Of a stretch of 64,000 nucleotides of DNA, positions 36,321 through 46,493 are shown piece by piece (position 1 is the stretch's first letter; the number at the start of each line of letters is the position of its first letter). Under the pieces are notes generated by a model. That model was not told the DNA's origin and ran no database searches. It was given only the letters and a program-made list of their open reading frames with translations. The position numbers and the translations under genes were made by a program. The stretch is from Bacteroidota bacterium (GTDB taxonomy: Bacteria > Bacteroidota > Bacteroidia > B-17B0 > Aurantibacillaceae): positions 124,001 to 188,000 of the forward strand of contig JAFLBH010000002.1 of NCBI GenBank assembly GCA_017303905.1, written 5' to 3'.

Positions 36321-36396
36321 AACTCAATAATTAGTTCCTTCCAAGTAACTACAATTATATTAAAAAAGCAAATTTTTAATGGATTTATATAATTTG

Positions 36397-38409
36397 TTAT
36401 ATTTTGAAAACCAACAAAGTAACATCATCAGTTTGTTCAACTCCATTACTCCAGTTTGTAAACTCATTAGTTACTAACTCAAATTGCTTATTTAATGGAA
36501 ACGACAAAGTGGATTCAATTAGTTTCTTAAGCCTTAAAATTGAAAACTTCTTTCCTTTATCTCCTCCAAATTGATCAATTAAACCATCTGTGAAAAGATA
36601 AAAGACAGTGCCTTCAAAAGATTCAATAAAATGCGTAGTGAAACTAGCTTTTTTATCCGATTTTCCAACAGGTTGCCTATCAGCCTTTAATTCCATTAAA
36701 CTATTATTAACTACAAAAAGCAATTTATTATTAGCGCCCGACCACATCACCTTTTTCTCGGTTTTGTTTAAAACAATAAGTGAAATATCCATTCCGTCAT
36801 AGAACGAATCGCTTGATTTATTGAAATGCTTTTCTATTCGATCTCTAACAAAATCCAGGATTAATCCGGGTTGGGTTAAACTATTCTCAAATATGGCACT
36901 TTGCATTGCATTATAACAAGCAATAGTTAGCATAGCCCCCGGTACCCCGTGACCTGTACAATCTGCAGCTGCTATAAAAAGACAATCTTGATATTCCTCT
37001 ACAAAATAAAAATCTCCGCTAACAATATCCTTTGGCTTAAATAAAAGAAAGGACTCGCCAATCAATTTATTGATTTCATAATTAGATGGTAGTATGGCCG
37101 ATTGAAGTCTCTTTGCATAATTTATGCTATCAATTACTTCCTTGTTCCGAAGATCTACAATTAACTTTTGTTCCTCTATAATCTGCTTTTGTTTTTTGGT
37201 GAGTTGAAAGCGTTTGAAAATAAGTATTAACGCTAATAGAATAACAAGAACAAGAGTTACGAGAAGATAGGTTTCCTTTTTTTTCTCTTCTATCTTTATG
37301 TCCTTTATACTTAAATCATGTGCCGTTTTTAAACTATCCTCATAGTGAATTCTAACAAATTCTTCTTGTTGCTCTTTATTCTGCAAATTATTCAACACCT
37401 CTTCTGCCTTTACTGAATCTAAAGCCGCGTAATACTTCTTAATATAAATGTTTTCATTTTTATAATCTTTCAAGTTGGCGTAAGTTTTTGATAAAATATT
37501 GTATACGCTTACTAACTCAAAGCTCATTGCCTCAATATCGCAATAGGATAAAGCCGTTAATGCATATTTTAAAGCTTTTTGAGGTTGCTCTTGTTCTAAA
37601 TACACAGTCGCTATTTCACTATTTACAAAAGCCAGATCTGCTTTATCATCTCCTTTCTCATAAATCGCCTTAACTATAAAATATAATTTTAGGGCGCTAT
37701 CGTGTTCTTGTTTATTTGACTGTAAACTGGCAAGATTACTTAAAACATTTGCTATTTTAACAGTATCTTTTAATTTGACGTTTAAGTTTAAGGATTGCTG
37801 AAAATAATGCGCACCTTCTTCAGGTAACTTCATTAAATTATACATTATACCAAAATTATTGTACACTTGGGAAACTCGTACACTATCTGCTTTATCTTTA
37901 AGTCCTTTCTTTAAAATACTACTCAACGACTTCTTATAATACAGTAATGCCTTTGGATAATCTCCTAAATAATAGAAAGTATTGCCATAATTTAAATAGA
38001 CCAAATGCAATACAATCTGTGAATTTTCTTTATCGTTTATGATTGAAATATTTGATTGAATTGCATTAATGGCAGCATCAAAACATTCAACAGCACTATT
38101 GTATTTACCAATGTTATTATACAATAAACCAAGTAAATTATTCGTATAAGAAAATAATAAGTAATCACTTGTATTAGAAAGCGATTGACTTAATTTACTT
38201 AAATAAAGATATCTGATTTTTACATTTCCATTGAGCTTTAAACTATCATTAATATTTCGAACATACTCCTTCCTTATTTCAAATGAATTGGAAGTCGGTA
38301 AATTAGAAATAAGGGTATTAATAGCATGCTGTTCTTGCGTGAATAAATTAAAGCATAAAAAACTAAGTAATAAAACCAGATTAATTCTCTTGTAAATAAT
38401 TGTTTTCAT
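36397..38409 (-). CDS. TPR-sensor SpoIIE-type phosphatase (A)
   Basis: A 670-residue membrane protein: signal peptide or anchor (1-24), TPR repeats (~50-330) with motifs such as YNSAVECFDAAINAI and YPKALLYYKKSLSSI, a transmembrane helix (~382-402), a short coiled coil, and a SpoIIE/PP2C phosphatase domain (~420-668) with FKPKDIVSGDFYF, AADCTGHGVPGAML, DGMDISLI and LFTDGLIDQFGG, which keep the metal-binding Asp residues. The TPRs are probably periplasmic and the phosphatase cytoplasmic. SpoIIE phosphatases act on phospho-Ser/Thr of STAS anti-sigma antagonists or similar proteins. It is paralogous to the gene 1 nt upstream (38411). Confidence 0.88.
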   Translation of the reverse strand: MKTIIYKRINLVLLLSFLCFNLFTQEQHAINTLISNLPTSNSFEIRKEYVRNINDSLKLNGNVKIRYLYLSKLSQSLSNTSDYLLFSYTNNLLGLLYNNIGKYNSAVECFDAAINAIQSNISIINDKENSQIVLHLVYLNYGNTFYYLGDYPKALLYYKKSLSSILKKGLKDKADSVRVSQVYNNFGIMYNLMKLPEEGAHYFQQSLNLNVKLKDTVKIANVLSNLASLQSNKQEHDSALKLYFIVKAIYEKGDDKADLAFVNSEIATVYLEQEQPQKALKYALTALSYCDIEAMSFELVSVYNILSKTYANLKDYKNENIYIKKYYAALDSVKAEEVLNNLQNKEQQEEFVRIHYEDSLKTAHDLSIKDIKIEEKKKETYLLVTLVLVILLALILIFKRFQLTKKQKQIIEEQKLIVDLRNKEVIDSINYAKRLQSAILPSNYEINKLIGESFLLFKPKDIVSGDFYFVEEYQDCLFIAAADCTGHGVPGAMLTIACYNAMQSAIFENSLTQPGLILDFVRDRIEKHFNKSSDSFYDGMDISLIVLNKTEKKVMWSGANNKLLFVVNNSLMELKADRQPVGKSDKKASFTTHFIESFEGTVFYLFTDGLIDQFGGDKGKKFSILRLKKLIESTLSFPLNKQFELVTNEFTNWSNGVEQTDDVTLLVFKI

Positions 38410-38410
38410 A

Positions 38411-40399
38411 CTAAATTTTTATTGCTACCATGGTGATATCATCCGTTTGTTCGTGTGAACCTTGCCATTCTGCCAGCTCAGATTTGAAATAATTACTCTG
38501 TTCATTCAATGGTCTTGATTTTACATCTTCAATTAGTTGTCTTACTTTGGCAATGGTAAGCTTCTTTTGATTTGGTCCGCCAAACTGATCAGTTAAACCA
38601 TCAGTAAACAAATAAAACACAGTTTCCTTTTGATATGGTATAGTATGACTTGTGAAAGGAGTCGAGTTTTCAGAAACACCTACAGGTTTACGATCAGGCT
38701 TTAATTCATTCAAAAATTTATCCTGCACATATATTAAACGATTATTCGCCCCGGTCCATTGTATTTGCTTATTGGCTAAATCTATCTTAAGTAAAGATAT
38801 GTCCATTCCGTCTTTAATTTGATTATCCGATTTATTAAAATTGGAGATTACAATGTCTTTTACGGCATCTAAAATAGAACCCGTGTTATTAAGATTTAAT
38901 TCAAAAATAGCTTTCTGAAGTGCATTATAACACGCAATGGATAGCATGGCTCCGGGAACACCATGACCCGTACAATCTGCAGCAGCGATAAAAACATCTT
39001 GTCCCTTCTTTTCAAAAAAATAAAAATCGCCGCTCACAATATCCTTTGGTTTAAACAAAATAAAACATTCACTAAAAACTTCTTTGAATACAGTTTCAGA
39101 AGGTAAAATAGCGCCTTGCAATCGGCTTGCATAATTTATGCTATCCGTAATTTCCTTGTTTTTTAATTCTACAATTTCTTTCTGTTCTTCAATAATTTTC
39201 TTTTGTTTAGAAGTTACTTTAAATCTTGAATAAATCAATCCAAGCACTAAAAAAGTCAGAACCAACGCAAGGATTAAGAAATACGATTGATTCTTTTTCT
39301 GAGATATTTTTAAATCTTTCAATCTTATTTCTTCCTGATTTTTTAAACTATCGGCCAAATGTATTTTATCAAAATCATTTTTTAATTCCAGACGGGAAAT
39401 GTTATCCGACTCACTCCGTTTATCTAAAGTATCTTTTACAACGTTTAATAACTTAATGTATTTCAATTCGTTTTTTACATCTCCGGTTTTGGCGTACAGA
39501 TTTGATAAATTTGTATAGGTAACTCGATTATCGGCGGTAAATTCACTTTTATTCAAAAACGACTCAGCCAGTTTTGCCATTTCTAATGCTTTCGCGTTAT
39601 TATTGGTTCTTTGATAAAAATCGCAAAGATTATTATAAGCGTCAACCATATCTGATTGGTTTCCGTGCCTTAATTTGAGATCTTTTGCTTTTGTAAAATA
39701 GTAAAAGGCACTATCCACTTTATTCTGCTCCATATAAACACTCGCGTAATTATTGTATATATAAGCAATGCTGATTGTATCTTTTTGTTTATGCCATAAA
39801 TTCAGAGCCAAATCGAAATAAATTTTCCCATATAAATAATCTTTTTTGGAAGCATAAATAATCCCAAGATTATTGTAAAGATTCGCAAGTTTACCTTCCG
39901 TTTCAGGCTTTATATCCTTAATCTTTTTATAATCCTCAATAGCTTTTTTATAATAATCTAAGGCTTTCTCCAAATTACCCATGTAATAATATGTATTACC
40001 GATATTGGCACGAGCCGAATTAACGCCTGAATAAGAATTTTCGGCTTCAAAAAGTTTAATGGCATTTTGAAATGCCTCCAAAGCCCGATAATAATTACCG
40101 GTTTCTAAATAAAGGTTTCCGTAAGATATATCAATAACAGCGATGAGCCGCGGTGAATTAATTTCAACTGCCTTAATTCGTAAATTTTCAAGATAGTTAA
40201 ATTGTAGCTTGAGGTTTCCCTTACGGAATAAACTATCATTTATTTCAATGTGTCGATCTTGCTGTTGTTCAAAAACCGATTTTGAAATTACATTTTCACT
40301 TAATTTACTTACTTCCTCTTGAGCTCTAATACTCAGAGAAATAAGAGATAACACGAATGATAAATACCAAAATTTCCCTATCGATTTCCAATATAACAC
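38411..40399 (-). CDS. TPR-sensor SpoIIE-type phosphatase (B)
   Basis: A 662-residue paralogue of the gene at 36397 with the same plan: N-terminal signal or anchor (MLYWKSIGKFWYLSFVLSLISLSIRAQ), about six TPRs (~60-320; for example YYRALEAFQNAIKLF, LEKALDYYKKAIEDY), a transmembrane helix (~372-392), coiled coil, and SpoIIE domain with FKPKDIVSGDFYFFE, AADCTGHGVPGAMLSIACYNAL, DGMDISLLKI and YLFTDGLTDQFGG. The two genes are separated by a single base and must be one transcript, pointing to a tandem duplication. All metal ligands look present. The phosphoprotein substrate is not encoded nearby. Confidence 0.88.
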   Translation of the reverse strand: MLYWKSIGKFWYLSFVLSLISLSIRAQEEVSKLSENVISKSVFEQQQDRHIEINDSLFRKGNLKLQFNYLENLRIKAVEINSPRLIAVIDISYGNLYLETGNYYRALEAFQNAIKLFEAENSYSGVNSARANIGNTYYYMGNLEKALDYYKKAIEDYKKIKDIKPETEGKLANLYNNLGIIYASKKDYLYGKIYFDLALNLWHKQKDTISIAYIYNNYASVYMEQNKVDSAFYYFTKAKDLKLRHGNQSDMVDAYNNLCDFYQRTNNNAKALEMAKLAESFLNKSEFTADNRVTYTNLSNLYAKTGDVKNELKYIKLLNVVKDTLDKRSESDNISRLELKNDFDKIHLADSLKNQEEIRLKDLKISQKKNQSYFLILALVLTFLVLGLIYSRFKVTSKQKKIIEEQKEIVELKNKEITDSINYASRLQGAILPSETVFKEVFSECFILFKPKDIVSGDFYFFEKKGQDVFIAAADCTGHGVPGAMLSIACYNALQKAIFELNLNNTGSILDAVKDIVISNFNKSDNQIKDGMDISLLKIDLANKQIQWTGANNRLIYVQDKFLNELKPDRKPVGVSENSTPFTSHTIPYQKETVFYLFTDGLTDQFGGPNQKKLTIAKVRQLIEDVKSRPLNEQSNYFKSELAEWQGSHEQTDDITMVAIKI

Positions 40400-40472
40400 A
40401 GTACTAATTTAACCATTTTTCTTAATTATCAACATTGCAAATTCAAGGCTGTTTATTTATTAAATTTAGGCT

Positions 40473-41027
40473 ATGGAAGAGAATTATATTATCCGACAGG
40501 CCACCTTTAACCCTAAGGTTAAAACATACATATTTATCGTAGTTATGTTTTATCTTATTGTTAGTTTCATTGGTCTGGTTGTTTTGCCTTTTTGGATTTT
40601 CGGATTAGGTCAGTGGTTAAGCAATAAATTCTTTAACACCTTGAAATGTGAATTAGGTAATAAGCATTTAAAATTTTCAAAAGGATTTATCTTACACATC
40701 GAAAAAACTATTCCATTAGAAAACATTCAGGATCTCTCCTTCATTGGCGGCCCTATCCTTCGCTCATTTGGCTTAACCATGATAAAAGTGGAAACAGCGG
40801 GTGGTGGCGGTGCGCATCAATCCAACATGATGAGCATGATTGGTATTGAAAATGCAGAAGAATTTAAAAATCTTATTTTATCACAACGTGAAAAAGTGAT
40901 TAAAGAGAAAACTAGCGGCAACACAACTACAGTTAACACTTCATCGGCTTCTTCAGATTCTATTTTAATAGATATAAAGAATGAATTGACTCAGATCAAG
41001 CAAATTCTTGCCTCAAAAAACTTATAA
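40473..41027 (+). CDS. Membrane protein with bacterial PH (bPH2/YdbT-like) domain
   Basis: A 184-residue protein with a two-helix hydrophobic hairpin (~18-55) and a bacterial pleckstrin-homology-like domain (~58-140): LKCELGNKHLKFSKGFILH, KTIPLENIQDLSFIGGPILRSFGL. A Gly-rich AGGGGAHQ follows, and a C-terminal Ser/Thr linker leads to a helix (SILIDIKNELTQIKQIL). bPH2 proteins are membrane-associated with unknown function. The gene precedes dnaE by 23 nt. Confidence 0.7.
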   Translation: MEENYIIRQATFNPKVKTYIFIVVMFYLIVSFIGLVVLPFWIFGLGQWLSNKFFNTLKCELGNKHLKFSKGFILHIEKTIPLENIQDLSFIGGPILRSFGLTMIKVETAGGGGAHQSNMMSMIGIENAEEFKNLILSQREKVIKEKTSGNTTTVNTSSASSDSILIDIKNELTQIKQILASKNL

Positions 41028-41050
41028 TTCAACATTCATAATTACACACC

Positions 41051-44000
41051 ATGTTCTTAATATTTGATACAGAAACAACAGGCTTACCAAAAAACTATAA
41101 TGCGCCATTAAGCGATTCTGATAATTGGCCGCGAATGGTTCAAATAGCTTGGCAATTGCACGACGACAAAGGGAATTTATTAAATCACGCTTCTATTATC
41201 ATAAAGCCTGAAGGGTATACCATTCCGTTCAATGCGGAGCAGGTACACGGAATATCTACCGCACGCGCTAATGCGGAAGGTCAGGATTTAAAAACAGTTC
41301 TTGAACAATTTATTGAGATTGTTAACCAATGTAAATATCTATGCGGACACAACATTGAATTTGATATCAATATTATTGGTGCCGAATTCTTACGTAAAGG
41401 CTTACCTAATGTTTTTGAAGGTAAACCTAGCATTGATACAAAAAACGATGAAACTACTGAGTTCTGCGCCATTCCGGGTGGTAAAGGCGGGAAATTTAAA
41501 TGGCCTACACTAACAGAATTATATTCCAAACTATTTAACGATAGTTTTGCAGAAGCGCATAATGCGGCATTCGACGTACAGGCTACAGCGAAAGCATTCT
41601 TCGAAATCATCAAACGTGGTATCATTAAAATCAAAGACGTTACTGATGCTTCCTCTGTTAATTATGTTTCTCCTGATTTATCGGATTTACTTGCCAATGA
41701 ATTAAAATTAAAAGAGCAAAAAACAAAGACTGAAGAAAAAGTAAATCAGAATGATTCTTCCGCTGCTGATTTAAAGAATATTTCCTTTACCCATCTTCAC
41801 AACCACTCTCAGTTCTCGGTATTGCAAAGTACAAGTGATGTGGCGGATTTGGTAAAAAAGGCGGCAGAATATAATATGCCTGCCATTGCACTTACTGATC
41901 ATGGAAATATGTATGGTGCTTTTACTTTCTGGCAATCGGTAGATAAGCAAAACAAAGGCATAAAAGCACACAATGAAGCCATTGATAAAGGTGAAAAGCA
42001 AGGCGAAAAGAAGAAGGAAATTAAATGCATTATTGGTTGCGAATTATATGTAACCAAAAACCATACTGATAAATCGAAACAAGATAACGGTTTCGCTATA
42101 CCATTTCTGGCAAAAAACAAACTCGGTTACGAGAATCTTTCTAAGTTAAGTTCTATCGGATTTGTTCATGGATTTTATTACGTACCGCGTATTGATAAAG
42201 ATGTTCTGGTTCAACATAAAGAAGGTTTGATAGTAACAACCGGCGGACTTATGGGTGAGGTACCTTCTCTCATTTTGAACGTAGGTGAATCCCAAGCAGA
42301 AGAAGCGTTTTTATGGTATAAAGAACAATTTGGTGACGATTTTTATGTCGAGTTAAACCGCCATAATTTACCCGATGAGAACCATGTTAACGACGTTTTA
42401 TTACAGTTTGCAAAAAAACATAACGTAAAGTGCATTGCGGCTAATAACAATTATTACATTGATAAAAAAGGTTCCGAAGCGCATGATATTTTGTTGTGTG
42501 TAAAGGATGGTGAATTAAAAGAAACACCTGTTGGTCGCGGTAGAGGTTTCCGTTTTGGAATGCCGAATAATGAATTCTATTTTAAATCACCTAAGGAAAT
42601 GGCTGACTTATTCAGTGATTTACCGGAAGCTCTCACAAATACACAGGAAGTCGTTGACAAAATAGAATCCTTTAAATTAGGTCGTGATGTACTCCTTCCT
42701 AAATTTCCATTACCGAAGGAATTTGAAGATCCGCGTGATTTAGACCCGAATGATGAGGGAAAAGGAAAACGTGGTGAAAATGCCTATTTAAAACACTTAA
42801 CCTATGAAGGTGCTAAAAAACGATATCCGGATTTAACACCGGAGATTAAAGACCGTTTGGATTTCGAATTAAGTGTAATGGAACGTATGGGTTTTCCCGG
42901 TTACTTCTTAATCGTTTCTGATTTTACCACCAAAGCCCGCGAAATGGGTGTTTCTGTTGGTCCTGGTCGTGGTAGTGCCGCCGGCTCTGCAGTAGCTTAT
43001 TGTTTAGGAATTACCAATGTCGATCCTATTAAATACGATCTCCTCTTTGAGCGTTTCTTAAATCCTGACCGTATTAGCATGCCCGATATAGATATTGATT
43101 TTGATGACGAGGGCCGCGATAAAGTGATTGATTATGTAATCGATAAATACGGATTTAATCAAGTTGCACAGATTATTACTTATGGAACAATGGGAGGAAA
43201 ATCCGCCATCCGTGATACAGCGCGTGTTTTAAATTTACCATTGCCTGACGCCGATAAATTGGCAAAATCATTTCCGGATAGTCTGGAAGCAGAATTGAAA
43301 GCTTTATTAAAGCCGGGAGGAATTGATGAAAAATACTTAGAGAAAGTAAAAGATCGTCGTGAGGTTGTAGAACAGTCGATTAACTTCCGTAAACTATCTG
43401 AGGAGAATACACCGGAGGCGAAAGTATTACAGCAAGCTTATGAATTAGAAGGCTCTTTACGAAATACCGGTATACACGCTTGCGGGGTAATCATTACACC
43501 GGATGAATTAACAAAATATGTTCCGGTAACGAAAGCTAAAGACAGCGATATGCTGGTAACGCAATTCGATAACTCGGTAGCTGAATCAGCAGGTTTATTG
43601 AAAATGGACTTCCTTGGATTGAGAACCTTAACCATCATTAAAGATGCGCTGGCTCTCATCAAAAAAGGGAAAGGAATAGATATCGATATCGACGCAATTC
43701 CTCTGGATGATTTAAAAACATTAGAATTATTTCAACGCGGTGAAACCAACGGTATTTTTCAGTTTGAAAGTGCCGGTATGCAAAAATATTTAAAGGACTT
43801 AAAGCCCGACAGTATTAACGACTTGATTGCGATGAACGCCTTGTATCGTCCGGGTCCATTAGCTTATATTCCAAACTATGTTAATCGTAAACATGGTAGA
43901 GAGCCTATCACGTATGATTTAGAGGGAATGGATGAATTTCTGAAAGAGACATACGGAATCACGGTATATCAGGAGCAGGTTATGCGATTGAGTCAGAAAT

Positions 44001-45415
44001 TGGCCAATTTTACCAAAGGTGATGCGGATACACTTCGTAAAGCCATGGGTAAAAAGCAGAAGGATGTTCTTGATAAAATGAAGAGCAAGTATTTGGATGG
44101 ATGTAAAGCTAACGGTCATGATACCACGGTTGCAGAAAAAGTGTGGAAAGACTGGGAAGCATTTGCGAGTTATGCTTTTAATAAATCTCACTCTACTTGC
44201 TATGCTTATTTAGCCTTTCAAACAGCCTATTTAAAAGCCCACTACCCGTCTGAATTCATGGCATCTGTGTTAAATCATTCCGGAGCCATTGAAAAGATTA
44301 CCTTCTTTATGGAAGAATGTAAACGAATGGGCATAAAAGTTTTGGGTCCCGATGTAAATGAAGGTTTTGGTAAGTTTAGTGTGAATCCAAATGGGGATGT
44401 TCGTTTTGGAATGGCCAGTATCAAAGGTGTTGGCGAAAATGTAATTAATACTTTAGTGACGGAACGCGAAGCCAATGGTAAATTTACCTCTGTATTTGAT
44501 TTAGCCAAACGACTCGACAGCAAAGCCATCAATAAAAAATCGATTGAAGGTTTAGCGCTGGCAGGAGCTATGGATAGTTTTGAAGGCGTACACAGAGCTA
44601 TGTTCTTCGTACCTGAAGGAGGAGACGGCACTACCCTCACCGACCGTATGATTAAATACGGTAATCAAATGAACAACGGCACTGATACATCACAAGCCAG
44701 TTTATTTGGAGGCGAAGATGAAATTGAAATTACAGAACCTCAATTGCCGAAAGTAGAACCGTGGAATTCATTAGAACAATTGGCACGTGAAAAGGAAGTG
44801 GTAGGATTTTTTATTTCCGGACATCCGCTCGATCCTTACAAATTAGAGATAGAACATTTATGTAAAGCGAATTGCGCTCAGTTGAAAGCAGGATTAGAAC
44901 CTTTCAAAAATAAAGAAGTAACCATTGCAGGAATTGTTGTTAATACAGAAACCCGTACATCAAAAACCGGTAATCAGTTTGGTAAAATTGTAATAGAAGA
45001 TTACCACGGCGCTTTTGATATTATGTTATTTGGAAAAGACTTTGTTGAGTATTCTAAATTCATGGTGCCTCAATTATTTATTTTTGTTAAAGCACGTGTT
45101 CAGGAACGTTACAATCAACCCGGAAGTTTAGAGCTGAAAGTTCAGAAAATAGAATTACTGGATGAAATCAAACAAAAAGCCTTTAGCCATCTTAAATTAA
45201 AAATTGACGTTAATAATTTAACCGACGAATTAATCAGCAGTCTTGAAAATTTATTCCGACAATTTGAAGGAAAATCGAATGTTGAATTTTATGTGGAAGA
45301 CCCTAATGAAAACATTAGCATTAAGCTTCATTCTAAAGGATATAAAGTAGCTATTAGCAACGATTTAATGTTTGAACTGGAACGAATGGGCAATGTGGCT
45401 TGCGAATTAAATTAA
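41051..45415 (+). CDS. dnaE: DNA polymerase III alpha subunit with fused N-terminal 3'-5' exonuclease
   Basis: A 1454-residue replicative polymerase. Residues 1-185 form a DnaQ-like DEDDh exonuclease (FDTETTGLP, HNIEFDINII, AHNAAFDVQA), so proofreading is built in. A PHP domain follows (~245-500; THLHNHSQFSVLQ, ALTDHGNMYGAF). The C-family polymerase core has GPGRGSAAGSAVAYC and the catalytic aspartates in PDIDIDFDDEGRD near residue 680, and the fingers region IFQFESAGMQKYLK and YNRGPL-type LYRPGPLAYIP. A helix-hairpin-helix region and an OB fold (~1290-1370, VTIAGIVVNTETRTSK) close the protein. The fused exonuclease is typical for Bacteroidota DnaE. All key motifs are present; no intein is inserted. 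Confidence 0.95.
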   Translation: MFLIFDTETTGLPKNYNAPLSDSDNWPRMVQIAWQLHDDKGNLLNHASIIIKPEGYTIPFNAEQVHGISTARANAEGQDLKTVLEQFIEIVNQCKYLCGHNIEFDINIIGAEFLRKGLPNVFEGKPSIDTKNDETTEFCAIPGGKGGKFKWPTLTELYSKLFNDSFAEAHNAAFDVQATAKAFFEIIKRGIIKIKDVTDASSVNYVSPDLSDLLANELKLKEQKTKTEEKVNQNDSSAADLKNISFTHLHNHSQFSVLQSTSDVADLVKKAAEYNMPAIALTDHGNMYGAFTFWQSVDKQNKGIKAHNEAIDKGEKQGEKKKEIKCIIGCELYVTKNHTDKSKQDNGFAIPFLAKNKLGYENLSKLSSIGFVHGFYYVPRIDKDVLVQHKEGLIVTTGGLMGEVPSLILNVGESQAEEAFLWYKEQFGDDFYVELNRHNLPDENHVNDVLLQFAKKHNVKCIAANNNYYIDKKGSEAHDILLCVKDGELKETPVGRGRGFRFGMPNNEFYFKSPKEMADLFSDLPEALTNTQEVVDKIESFKLGRDVLLPKFPLPKEFEDPRDLDPNDEGKGKRGENAYLKHLTYEGAKKRYPDLTPEIKDRLDFELSVMERMGFPGYFLIVSDFTTKAREMGVSVGPGRGSAAGSAVAYCLGITNVDPIKYDLLFERFLNPDRISMPDIDIDFDDEGRDKVIDYVIDKYGFNQVAQIITYGTMGGKSAIRDTARVLNLPLPDADKLAKSFPDSLEAELKALLKPGGIDEKYLEKVKDRREVVEQSINFRKLSEENTPEAKVLQQAYELEGSLRNTGIHACGVIITPDELTKYVPVTKAKDSDMLVTQFDNSVAESAGLLKMDFLGLRTLTIIKDALALIKKGKGIDIDIDAIPLDDLKTLELFQRGETNGIFQFESAGMQKYLKDLKPDSINDLIAMNALYRPGPLAYIPNYVNRKHGREPITYDLEGMDEFLKETYGITVYQEQVMRLSQKLANFTKGDADTLRKAMGKKQKDVLDKMKSKYLDGCKANGHDTTVAEKVWKDWEAFASYAFNKSHSTCYAYLAFQTAYLKAHYPSEFMASVLNHSGAIEKITFFMEECKRMGIKVLGPDVNEGFGKFSVNPNGDVRFGMASIKGVGENVINTLVTEREANGKFTSVFDLAKRLDSKAINKKSIEGLALAGAMDSFEGVHRAMFFVPEGGDGTTLTDRMIKYGNQMNNGTDTSQASLFGGEDEIEITEPQLPKVEPWNSLEQLAREKEVVGFFISGHPLDPYKLEIEHLCKANCAQLKAGLEPFKNKEVTIAGIVVNTETRTSKTGNQFGKIVIEDYHGAFDIMLFGKDFVEYSKFMVPQLFIFVKARVQERYNQPGSLELKVQKIELLDEIKQKAFSHLKLKIDVNNLTDELISSLENLFRQFEGKSNVEFYVEDPNENISIKLHSKGYKVAISNDLMFELERMGNVACELN

Positions 45416-45439
45416 CTTTTTTACTTAAAAACAATTTAT

Positions 45440-45447
45440 TATATTTG
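45440..45447 (+). promoter_or_regulatory. Candidate -7 element (TATATTTG)
   Basis: An exact TAnnTTTG match 25 nt after the dnaE stop and 18 nt before the ATG at 45466. The trinucleotide at 19-nt spacing is TTT, one mismatch from TTG. It supports a separate transcript for the 45466 gene. Confidence 0.5.
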
Positions 45448-45465
45448 ATTAAACACAAAACATCT

Positions 45466-46425
45466 ATGAAATCAAAGATTAGTCTATTTCTGGCATTAGC
45501 ATTAACAGCTTTTGCTATGGTTGAATGTAAAAAGAAAACAGAAGAACCGGAACCGGAGCCGGAACCAACTCCAACTGCAGGAATTAGTACCTTAGCCGAT
45601 TTATTCGCAACCAATGGTTCTCCATTTGTGAATTTTACGGTAAGCGCCACCGCTCCTAGCACCATCACCTCTAATGATGTTACGATTGAGTTTCCTGCCA
45701 ATGCATTTCAAACAAGCACCAGCGGCACCGTTACCGGTAATGTTGTTATTAGTGTAAAAACTATCCTTACAAAGGATCAAATAATTTTAACCGGCGCTCA
45801 AGCTAATTCTACAAATTCACGTTTAGTAACAACTAAAGGGTGTGTAAAATTAACCGCTTCACAAAACAGTCAGTCGTTACGTTTAAGTCCGGCTAGCGGT
45901 ACAGTTTTTGTAAGTTTACCTGATGGACCAGTAACTCCACAAACAACAAAGAAATATTACGTTAGTAAATTATCTGTTACTGATTCTACAAAAGTGTGGG
46001 CTATGGAAGCAGATACAAACAATGTTCAAGCGGTTTGGAGCCCAACTCTAGGCAAATATGTTCACCGTGCTGGATTAGATTCACTTAAATGGTTAAACGT
46101 TGGTAAACAATGGGACACAACCGGTTTAAAAGTACCGATGGTAGCCACTGTTAATTCTAGTATGTTTAACAAGAATAATTGCGCTGTTTATGTATCATTT
46201 AATGGAAGCTTAACAATTGGTGCGATGTATGAAATCAGTCCGGGCGTTTACCGTATTTCTAATATGCCAAATGGTAAAGGAGTTCATATCGTAGGTGTAT
46301 CTGTGATCGACGGACAGTACTACTCTGCTATTATGTCAACCGCTGTAAGTTCGGGTACATTTGGATTAAACATGCAGCCAATATCTTTTACTCAATTAGC
46401 AACTGACTTAAAGAATTTGCCATAA
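45466..46425 (+). CDS. Secreted protein, putative lipoprotein, unknown function
   Basis: A 319-residue exported protein. I start it at the ATG at 45466 (MKSKISLFLALALTAFAMVECKKK), which gives a proper signal peptide and avoids overlap with dnaE; an upstream ATG at 45400 would overlap dnaE by 16 nt. Cys22 follows MVE, a poor lipobox, so lipidation is uncertain. A PEPEPEPTPT linker leads to a beta-rich domain: VTIEFPANAFQTSTSGTV resembles the conserved ZU5-like pattern of Bacteroidota surface proteins. Function unknown. It has its own -7 element and terminator. Confidence 0.7.
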   Translation: MKSKISLFLALALTAFAMVECKKKTEEPEPEPEPTPTAGISTLADLFATNGSPFVNFTVSATAPSTITSNDVTIEFPANAFQTSTSGTVTGNVVISVKTILTKDQIILTGAQANSTNSRLVTTKGCVKLTASQNSQSLRLSPASGTVFVSLPDGPVTPQTTKKYYVSKLSVTDSTKVWAMEADTNNVQAVWSPTLGKYVHRAGLDSLKWLNVGKQWDTTGLKVPMVATVNSSMFNKNNCAVYVSFNGSLTIGAMYEISPGVYRISNMPNGKGVHIVGVSVIDGQYYSAIMSTAVSSGTFGLNMQPISFTQLATDLKNLP

Positions 46426-46443
46426 AATATTTCATTTCAAGTT

Positions 46444-46470
46444 AAAAGGCTGCTTCTTTAAGCGGCCTTT
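46444..46470 (+). terminator. Rho-independent terminator
   Basis: AAAAGGC-T-GCTT pairs with AAGC-G-GCCTTTT around CTTT, followed by a T-run. It sits between the 45466 gene and the SpoIIE gene at 46494 on the same strand. Confidence 0.75.
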
Positions 46471-46493
46471 TTTTATTATTTTTACCCTATTCT

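Noticed and set aside
40114..40472. Regulatory RNA or tRNA near the phosphatase/PH-domain divergence
   Set aside because: The region up to 40399 is coding and the 73-nt gap shows no tRNA-like or stable structure.
41051..45415. Intein or frameshift in dnaE
   Set aside because: All domains and catalytic motifs read through in one frame with no insertion near the active site.
45400..45465. Longer start of the putative lipoprotein gene overlapping dnaE
   Set aside because: The ATG at 45466 gives a proper signal peptide and follows a TATATTTG element; the extension has no signal-like character.
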